DNA of 64,000 nucleotides from Diadophis punctatus similis (taxonomy: Eukaryota > Chordata > Lepidosauria > Squamata > Dipsadidae). The notes under the pieces were generated by a model. That model did no database searches. It saw nothing but the letters and a program-made list of their open reading frames with translations, and had not been told where the DNA came from. The stretch is taken from positions 241,880,677 to 241,944,676 of the forward strand of contig JALIGW010000002.1 of assembly GCA_023053685.1 (NCBI GenBank), given 5' to 3'. Positions within the stretch are counted from its first letter, which is position 1; each line of letters starts with the position of its first letter. The position numbers and the translations under genes are program-made. This document shows positions 11,501 through 22,100 of the stretch, in pieces.

Positions 11501-14500
11501 CAAGTGATATTTTTGTTGATGTTCGATCTAGAACTGCTTAATTTTTATTTTTATTTTTGCAGTCCATAGAATAAATAATATTCCCAGCATCACAGTTCAA
11601 ACACACTCATCCTTCACTGTCCACCTTTTTCGGGGGCCAGGTTTCGCAGCCCTAGATAGCAAGTGTAAACAATTATTGCATTGAATAATCTGCAGTTGGT
11701 TGGAAGGCTGATATCTTCACTCTTCCAGATGTTAATCATGCCAGACATTGCATTTCTTCCAAGTGCTGTATGCCTTCTGATCTCAGAGCTGCAGTCACCA
11801 TGGTGGTTAATTTTAGAACCCAAGAAGATGAATTCCTTTACTGTTTTGATACTCTCATTGTTGATCTGCATTCTGACATGTATGTCCTTTGCTTTCTTCA
11901 AGGCTACCCTTGAAGCGTATTCGGAGACTTCAGTTGGTGCAAAATGCAGCTCCACGTGCTGTTGTGGGTGTACCTAGATACACCCACACTACTGCCATCT
12001 TGCGCGAGCTGCATTGGTTGCCCATTGGTCTCCGGATGCAATTCAAGGTGTTGGTGATTATCTTTAAAGCCCTATATGGTTCAGGACCAGAGTATCTTCA
12101 GGACCGCCTGCTACCACATACCTCCCTGTGACCGGTTAGATCACATAGAGTCGGCCTGCTCCTGGTCCTGTCAGCTAAACAATGTCAGCTGGCAGGCCCG
12201 TGGGCGAGGGCCTTCTCTGTGGTGGCTGCTACCCTCTGGAATCAACTACCCCCCGGGATTTGGACTATCCCCACCTTATTGGCCTTCAGAAAAGCCGTGA
12301 AGATCTGGCTTTTTTGGCAAGCCTGGGGCCAATAAATGATTATTGATATTGGCCCACAAAATGAAATGATTGGATGATTGAATGTTTTTTTAAAATTGTT
12401 ATATGGTTTTAATTTTAACTGTTTTTTAGATTTTGTATTTGATGCTGTTAGCCTCCCAGAGTCCCTTTGGGAGTTGGGCGGCATACCAATCTATTAAATA
12501 AATGTTAAGGTGGCGTTCAAATTTTTTTAAGTTTCATCTTTGACTCAGGATTATCCACTCCTGATCTTCCTTGCTTTCCACGAGCAACATTGTATTATCT
12601 ACATATTGGAGGTTGTAATACTTCCATGGGTTCCCCCCCCACCTCCATCCTGGAGTTCAAAATTCAACAGGAACTTAATTTTAAGTTTCCTCAGATACTG
12701 GCTGGGATGCCAGCAGCATCAGAAGCAAAAGGGGCTGAATTATTTGGTTTTTAATAGCACTAGCAATAGCAATAGCACTTAGACTTATATACCACTTCAT
12801 AGTGCTTTACAGCCCTCTCTAAGCAGTTTACAGAGTCAGCATATTGTCCCCAACAATCTGGGTCCTCATTTTACCAAACTCAGAAGGATGGAAGGCTGAG
12901 TCAATCTTGAGCCTGGTGAGAGTCAAACTGCCAAATTGCAGGCGGTTTGCAGCCAGAAGAAGTAGCTTGCAGTACTGCACTCTAATGACTGCACCACCGC
13001 AGCTCAATGAATAGATAGCAATAGTACTTTCTATATATTAAAACAATTACTGGCTCATTGATCTAATAGATACCGTGGCTAAAATATATGCTAGGATCTT
13101 CTTGAGTAGAGTGAGAGCAGATAGATGAACAAAAATTTTCTTCCTGAAGAACAAGCAGGCTTTAAACAGAGTTTTGGCTGATCAAGAGCACTCAGTGTGT
13201 AAGTCCTCAATGGAACTATATCAACCTTGAGGGAAGCATGCGGTATGGTACCTCGAGATTCTGTCCTAGGCCATATTCTGTCCTAGGCGTAACCCATTGT
13301 TACGCCCAGTAACAATGGGTGTTACATTAAATCTATGGAAACTGATAGACTCCCAAAATTCTGTCTTTTAGAAAAGACAAAATTTCAGATAAAGGCTTCT
13401 TGAATTGTACAACTGTCAAATTATATTAGGGGCTGTGATCTTCCTGTCTCTGGTACAACTGGAGAAGAAACTTAATAGAATAGAATAGAATAGAATAGAA
13501 TAGAATAGAATAGAATAGAATAGAATAGAATAGAATAGAATAGAATAGAATAGAATAGAATAGAATAGAATTCTTTATTGGCCAAATGTGATTGGACATA
13601 CAAGGAATTTGTCTTTGGTGCATATGCTCTCAGTGTACATAAAAAGACAAGATACATTCATCAAGAATCATAAAGTAAAACACTTAATGATAGTCATATG
13701 GTACAAATAAGCAATCAAATCATACTGGGAAACAATCAATATAAATCGTAAGGATGCAAGCAACAAAGTTACAGTCATGCAGTCATAAGTGGGAGGAGAT
13801 GGATGATAGAAATGATGAGATGATTAATAGTAATGCAGCCTTAGTGAATAGTTTGACAGTGTTGAGGGAATTATTTGTTTAGCAGAGTGATGGCGTTTGG
13901 GAGAAAACTGTCCTTGTGTCTAGTTGTTCTTGTGTGCAGTGCTCTATAGCGTCATTTTTAGGGTAGGAGTTGAAACAATTTATGTCCAGGATGCGAGGGG
14001 GTCTAAATATTTTCACAGCCCAAATCAGATGTTGAAGCAGAGAATGATACAACCATGCTCAATAAGGATGGCACTTTAAAATGGATGGGCCTCTATTAAT
14101 GTACTTCGAAATTGGCAAGTACTTCAATGCAGAAATGTCTAAACATCTTAAGATGATATTTATTCAAATAGGATTTGAGCTCTGGACACAATGGTTAAAT
14201 ATAGAAGATTTATCCAAGACCCTTGTAATGAAGAGACATGTGTTTGCCAAGCCCCAGAGATAGACAAAACACATCTATTATTTAAATGTCAATTGTGTAA
14301 GAAAAGTATCTTGGACCACAGATTAGATGAATGGCCTATTTGGATCCTTACATTAAAATAACATATTTCCTGTTTGGTCAACATTTAAAAAAAATAGATA
14401 CAATGTGTAATATTATTTCAACCAAACATTTCAGTTGACATCTGCATATACAGGTCTGATTGCCATACATTGTTGGGGTGATACAAAAATGTGATTTCCA

Positions 14501-16150
14501 TTCTTTTTTATTTTTTTATCCTATTGTCATATATAGTCCTGCTTTTTTTATTCTGTATCTTGATATGGGTTAATGACTAATCAACAATAAACTATTTGAA
14601 TATGTTTATTACAACTAAATTGGATTTCTTTGATGCTAATATTTTGGAATTGAACTGACCCCAAATATAACATAGGATTCTTCATTGCTTTTTCAGATTA
14701 GTTTTGAATTATTTTCAGAGTCGCTGCATGATAAAAGTCAATTGCCCTTTTATCACTGGCTTTTCCCCAAAAGAAGGATCTTCTACCCAGGAATCGTCCA
14801 AGTGTTCCTGCATTTCAGATGGACCTTGATTGGTGTCTTTGCTTCAGACACAGAAAATGGAGAGAATTTCATGAGGACTTTTATTCCTTTGCTTGTCAAG
14901 AATGGAATTTGTGTGGCTATATCACAACGATTCTCAACAACTGGACACAGAGCATCCCTCATGGATGCCCTTTCTAAGTGGAGACAAGTCAATGTCTTTC
15001 TTCACTACATAGAATACGGTGCGGTTTTGGACAGGATTATTCCTTTCCATTTAACATTCACGCATTTGCCAGGACCCATTGAAGGGAAAGTCTGGATCAC
15101 AACACTCATTGGACTATTTCCACTGGAATTCAACAAGCATCTCAAATATGTGAATAGCATCTGGACCATTGCTTTAGAGGAAAAAAGATGGCCAATAAAG
15201 GAAGGCTTTGAACCCAATATCTTTGTGGAACCACCCTTTGGAGAGCAGTCATTTCTCTGTTCTTTTTCAAAGCATGTCTTTTCCATCAAAGGACGGAAAA
15301 AATGCACTCAAAAAGCGCCACTGGAGACCCAAGAGAAAAACAACATGATCTGGATCTCTAATTTTCACCATTTTTACAGTGTTATTAAGACTCTGGCCCA
15401 TGCTTTGAATGCTGCATACTCCTCTGTATTCAGGAGAAGGAAGGAAAGTGAAGAGAGATTGGGGACTCTCAGGATGCAGCCATGGCAGGTATGCAGTTTT
15501 ATCAAGCATCCATCAAATTTAGTTACTTTTGAGAAAAAGTCCAAAGAGGGAGGGGAACTATATAAACCAGTGGTTCCCAACCTGTGGTACATGTACCACT
15601 AGTGGTACTCGAGGGCCTTCCAGGTGGTACGCGAACACTTTCAGGGTCATGAATGATTTTTAGTTAGTTATTTTTTACTTCACAAAAATGTTTACTGCCT
15701 AACACAAGATAATCTGGCAATGATTTGCAACTGTTGCCACATGCTACCCACCTGGTCCCAGCGGCCCGAGAATCCAGTTGCTGGATGCACGGGGCCAAAA
15801 AAAGGAACGGTACAATTATAGAAATAAAGTGAATTTAATTTCTCTGGAACCAGGTGGTACGCGGCGACTGTACGGGACCTCCAAGTGGTACTCGATCACA
15901 AAAAGGTTGGGAACCACTGATATAAAGATCCTTGTGCTATGGGACACCAACAGTTTTAGCCAATCTAATCACTCAGGCCATTGTGTTCCCAAGAGCAGGA
16001 ACTATGACAGATATAGTTTGATATTAAAGAATGCTAATTTTTAAAAGAGGTATGCATTTTTAAACAAATTCCTGTACAGTATATAGGGGTTTATTATTAG
16101 CATCGTCTGGTTCTCTGGCGCAGCACTAAAAATCCTCCTCTTTCAGAATG

Positions 16151-16196
<46 letters not shown>

Positions 16197-19100
16197 TCAT
16201 AGAATTATTTTTTTTATTCAAAAAGTTTTATTAGTACAGAATTACATAAATAGTAGCAAAATATTAAATATAAAGTACAAACATTTTTTCCCTCCCCCCC
16301 CCAACCCACCCCCTTCCCTCCCCACCTCCCCCCCGGACTTCCCAGAGATAATACAGGGCATAATAATAAATTTAAATTGTTAATAAAAAGAAAAAAAAGA
16401 AAAAAAAGAACACTATTTTAAAAAAACCTTCAACTCCAGATTATACACTAATAATATATCGCATATGTATACAATAGTAAAGATACAAAAAAGAAAAAAA
16501 AGGGGGGAAAGAAAGAGAAATCTCTTTAACAATACAAACAAGCAAACCTCCTACCTCCTCCCTTCAATCCTCTATCTTATACAAAATAAATGTTATATGA
16601 ATAATAACTAGGTATAAAATACAAAAATCTTAAACTGATATTATTAGCATTAAAAATAACCTCAAAGATAAATAAAACTTAACTAAATGTTACATAAGTA
16701 ATCATTAAATATTAAATTTCATCATGATATTAATAACATAATATTATTCCAAATTAACTTACTAACTTCAATAAACAAAAAAAGAATAAACAAATCTTCA
16801 ACAAACTATATATATTTAATATTATTAACATTAAAAATAACCTCAAAGTTATATAAAACTTAGCTAAATATTGCATAGGTAATCATTAAATAGGGAAAAG
16901 GAAAAATACAATCATATTAGTCTCTATCCGTCCAATATATTTCAACATCGCATCATTTTGTATCTTGATAGTTCATCTTTTAATAGTTCAGTAAATTCGA
17001 ATTTGTCGACTCGTCTCCCATCTGATCCCAAACCTCCATCTCCTTTTCCCCAGCTATCTGGTTCTGGCACTCCTTTTGGGTTTTTGAATCTATTTCCTTT
17101 TGATCCAGCAAAGATGGCTTCCCCTCCTCCTCCTCTTTTATTTTCATACATCCTTCCTCTGGAATCTTGGATATATCAGCCTTTAAAACATTGACATAGA
17201 ATTCAGTAGCTTTTTTTATCGTGTTAAGCCGGTATCTTTTTCCAGAAAATTTCACTGCTACTCCAACTGGCGCTTCCCATTTATATTGTAAATTTAATCT
17301 CTTAAATTCATCAATCAAAAAAGTGTAGCTTTTTCTGGCTTTAAGCATTTTAGAGGGGATTTCTTTCCAAATCTTTAGTTCCTGACCATTCACCATGAGA
17401 TTATTATTAAACGTTGCTTGTATGATTCTATTCCGTAGACCTCTTGTGGTAAAATATATGACAATGTCCCTTGGTAAATGCTTTTGTTTAGCGTACCACG
17501 AATTGATTCTGTATATTTTGTCGATTTGTGTAGCCAATTCCACTTTAGAAATTCCAGACACCTGATCCAATGCATCAACCATCCTTCCTTTTAAATTTTC
17601 ATATAATCCCTCTTTCAAATCTCTGACCCTTATAGCAACTTCCATGGATCTGAACTGTGTCATCAAGACCTCTTTTTCAAAATTTGCAATATCATTTTGG
17701 ATTTTATCTATGTAATTCACCGAGGTTGCCAAAGCTTGTTTATTTGTTTCAATACGTTCTGCCAAAACTTCAATATTTGTTGCTAAACCTTTGCAAACCT
17801 CTAACACATCAAATCTAATTTGTTAATTCATATTCTTCAAAGCGGCCTGCATTTTTTTGTCTATCTCACTTATTTTCTGATTAAATTCCAAAGTAAGTTC
17901 ATGTTTCATAATCTTTAAATTATTTAATAAATTTTCAGGTGTCAAAGGCTGTGGAGGTGTTAGCTCAGTATTAAGTTGCATTTTAGAAATATATCCAGAT
18001 GGATAGTCATTTCTTTTAGTCAAAACAATCTTTCCAGATTTTGAAGCCATTATGGTGTTTCAAAAGAGTACAAAAAAGAAAGAAAGCCAGGTGCCTGATT
18101 AAAGTTCTTTCCAGTTTAAAAACCAGGTAGTCTTTTATTATTGGAAATATTTCAATTATAACTTTAATCCAGGGTTAGGAGACAGAGAAAGAAAAAACCA
18201 TTTTTCCAAATTAAAAGTTTCCATAAGAAAGAAAAGAGAAAAAAAAAGCCTCTGGAGAAACGAAAGTCACTTTCACTTCTCAATCGCCATATTGTTACTT
18301 TGTTTCCTTTGATTCTTTGCCGAAGTGAAAGCTTACCCAGGAGTTGAAAAAAAGGAAAAAAGAGGTTTCATTACTTGCCCATCTCACGCCTGTTTCTCTC
18401 TGTCTGCTTCTGTAGTTCAAAAATAATTGTAAATCCCATTTTAGAAGCAGCGGCTGGTCGCGACATCTAGCTCCGCAAAGGCGGAGGTTTCCTGATCTTC
18501 GGAGCGGAGACAGGCTGCATGGGGAGCTCTCCCTTCGGGCCCTACTAGATGGCTCCTAGGGCGCTGGGGGGGCTCTACCCCACCTGTCAAGCTCTCATCT
18601 CTCCCCTTTGCCCGGGGAAGAGATTTCAAAGCCACCAGACAGCTGTTCTGGCGGCTTTTTACGAAGATTGGAAAGGCGTCCGACGAAGGGACGTCCGCGA
18701 TGGTGCGCTCCAAACCGGAAGTCTCTCTCTCTCTCTCTCTGAATCTTCTCTACTGTAAGTGAATTCATTTTTCCTTGTCCTACCATCTGGAATAACCGTT
18801 TACAGATCTTCCGCTTCTGCGTAACATCTTTCAGTTATTGGATGGTTGCTGTATCCTCCCTTTTCCAGTTAGCATAGAATAAGAGAGCTGGAAGGGACCT
18901 GAGAGGTCTTCTAGTCCAACCCTCTGCTCAAGCAGGAAATCCAGACATGCTATGTAGAAAAGAGGTGATTTATTTATTCCCAAAAACAAAGAGGTTCCCT
19001 TCTGGGGATAGCTACAGAGATCTAAAATTTTATAAGGAAGGGTATGTATGTGTGTGTGTGTCTCTGTCTGTGTATCTCTGTGTGTGGACATGTGCAGGGG

Positions 19101-22100
19101 AGAGTTGTGAAAAAGAGGAGTGTGTCCCTGTTAACCTAGTGGTAGTGTAGTTTCAGAGGAAGTCCATTTTAACATCTATTTGACTATGCAAATTATTTAA
19201 ATTCTTTTCCTTAATGTTTCTGGGTACAGAATGTTGAGTGTTACACTGTAACAACATTGCCAAAAAAGCATTAAGATTTGTTAACCTAATCTTGCATAGC
19301 TTCTTCTCTGGTAATATTGTACTTTTAACTAGAGCATACAAAACATTTGCTAGACCAATTCTTGAATACAGCTCATCTGTCTGGAACCCGCACTACATTT
19401 CGGACATTAATACAATTGAAAAGACTCCTCCACTCCTCTGTTCTCAACAGAATACCTTATGCCACCAGACTTGAAATGTTGGGCTTAGACAATTTAGAAC
19501 TGTGCCGTCTTAGGTCTGACCTAACTGTAGCACACAAAATAATCTGATACAATGTCCTACCCATCAATGACTACTTCAACTTCAACCGCAACAATACACG
19601 AGCCCACAATCAATACAAACTCGAATAAACCGCTCCAAACTCGATTGCAGAAAATACGACTTCAGTAACAGAGTCGTCAATGCCTGGAATACACTACCTG
19701 ACTCTGTGGTTTCTTCCCCAAACCCCCAAAACTTTAACCTTAGACTATCTACTGTTGACCTCAGACCATTCATAAGAATGGTCTGAGGTCAACAGTATGT
19801 AAGGGGGGGTGCATAAGTATACTGTCGTGCCTACCGTCCCTTTCCTAATGTTCCTATGTATTCAAAATCGTCGCATGTATACATGTTCATACTTTTACTA
19901 TAATCTTATATATCCTTGACAAAAATAAATAAATAAATAAAAATATTAAATTTTTTATACTTATGGATTTGAATCCTTTGGGATTTCTTTTGTCAATCTG
20001 TCTCTCATTTGAATGAATTGCCTCTAGCATTGCCAGTGGCTAGTCTGGCATAGTTTTTGCCACATTGCTTCCTTGGACAGGTCCAGTTTTAATGATTAAG
20101 GAGACTTTTTTATGCGTTAATGTACAAAAAACATATTTAAAAAATCTGATAATTCTGTTACAATAAAATACAATTAGCTCATCTGGATGTATTCCCCATC
20201 TGGTCTACCAGGGAGAAGATGAACCTGGCAACTTTCTTCTTGACAAATCCATGTCTTCTGGTTCAGGGGTGGGTTCTAACTTACCAGTTCGCTTCCCCCC
20301 ACGCAGCGTGGCCAAGCTGTGTGGTCGCATGTGGGGGCACGTGTGCTTCACGCACACACACATGCACAGTGGCAAAAAATTTTAAAAAGCCAAAAACAAG
20401 ATGCTGATGCATGTGCAGTGCCGAAAACTCGGCTACTGCACATGCGCAGAAGAAGAAAAAAACCAGGGGAAAAATTCCAAGGGAAAAAAAATAATCCAAT
20501 TTTTTTTAAAAAAAAGATGGCGGCACCCACAGACTGGCACCGACCGAACCAGTTCCATGACATCATCATCACATCACATCACCAGTGCTTTGCTACCGGT
20601 TCGGGCGAACCGGTCCGAACCGGGAGGAACCCACCTCTGTTCTGGTTGTTTTCAAAAGGTTTATGAATATTCTCTTTATGCAATTTATTCATGACCTGCT
20701 CTAGAATGCTTCCTGTAATTGACAAATTTCATAAATTATATCTTTCAAATGCATCTGTTTTCAATATATGATTGACAAATTTTGGCGAACCTTTCTTTTT
20801 CATCTTTGAAGATAGTGGTAAAATGTGTTCTCCCAAATAGGAATATTTACAAGTTAGACCACTGTAGAAGAAACGTTCGAATGCGAACAGATAAAAAAAG
20901 TTTTTATTTACCACGTTTATTGCTTTTAAAATTCTGGATGTTCCCATTCTAGTTCCATCCTTTTCTGGAGAAGAATCAGTTTCTCAATCTTTCCACCTAC
21001 AGACTGTACTTGGACCAAAAAGGAGATGTAGCAGCTGATTTGAAGATCATGAGCTGGGTGTTTTTCTCCAAGAAGGATCTCATCAAAGAGAAACTCGCAA
21101 GTTTTGAAAGACAGAAACTTATTATCAACCCAAATCATCTATTATTACTAAAATTGCTCAACAGGGTGAGAGATATATTGATGTCTTTTCTCTATTTTCC
21201 AAAAGGTTCTGACCCATTTAATTGGGCTAAGCCAGGGGTCGACAACCTTAAACACTCAAAGAGCTGTTTGGACCTGTTTCCCACAGAAAAGAAAACACCG
21301 GGAGTCACAAAACCCTTTTGACATCTAAAATGAAGATAACACTGCATATATCATTTTTTTACCTTTATGCTATGTATATAAAAAAACCTATACTGTGTTG
21401 CATTTGTGAAATCAGTGAACTGCTACAGAGAAAACAAATTTTTATTTCTGCATGCAACAAAAACATTTTGAATTCTGAAAAAAAGGATGGGTCGAAAAGC
21501 TCAATAAATCGCTGCTGGCGGGTGTCGCACATTGGTGGTTGTGACACATATTTTGAGCGACAGAGAGCCGCAGGAGAGGGATGAAAGAGCCACATACAGC
21601 TCCAGAGCCACGGGTTGCAGACCCCTAGGCCAGAGGTAGGCAAAGTTGGTTCTTCTATGACCCGTGGACTTCAACTCCCAGACTTTCTGAGTCAATCATG
21701 CTAGCTCAGGAATTCTGGGAGTTGAAGTCCATGAGTCATAGAAGAGTCAACTTTGCCTACCCCTTCCCTAGGCTAAGCTTATGCACCCTTGCTTAATGCT
21801 GAAATGGAGAAGCTGCATGAAAATGCTAAGAGATGCTCTCACATGCTCTCATGGGACTGTAGTACTCATAGCTTCAGGTTGACTGAATGGAAGTGTATTT
21901 GGTTCCAGTGGAAATTAAGCTTCAGAATTAGGTGTCTATGGAGATTCTCAGTCATCTGGGTTATGGCTATCCCAAAGGTACTTTTTCAAGAGGCAACTGG
22001 ACTTTCTTGTTTTTCTTAGAAGACATTTTGCTTCTCATCCAAGCAGCTTCTTCGGCTGTGACTGGATGGTGGCGAATGGAGGTATTTATATTCCTTGCAG

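Larger units (their letters stand above)
16188..18800 (-). mobile_element. HAL1-like L1 element: 5' UTR + ORF1 + 3' UTR, no ORF2
   Basis: On the minus strand a GC/CpG-rich 5' UTR (about 18780-18430) leads to an ATG at 18050 and an L1-type ORF1 down to 16980. An AT-rich 3' region follows, with a G-rich tract (complement of 16290-16335) and a terminal A-rich tail. The text TCTGGGAAGTCCGGGG in this 3' UTR matches TCTGGGAAGCCGGGG of the sense L1 at 63268, so the end is a genuine L1 end. The roughly 3.8 kb of ORF2 expected between ORF1 and the 3' UTR is absent. Only about 700 bp with an imperfect internal duplication (16633-16712 and 16822-16892) is there. Confidence 0.65.

Noticed and set aside
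18441..18786. Short GC-rich frames on both strands
   Set aside because: They lie in the CpG-rich 5' UTR of the L1-like element and have no homology I recognise.
16137..18836. TCTTTCAG on both sides of the HAL1-like element as its target duplication
   Set aside because: Only 8 bp, placed outside simple repeats, and not adjacent to the element ends; could be chance.
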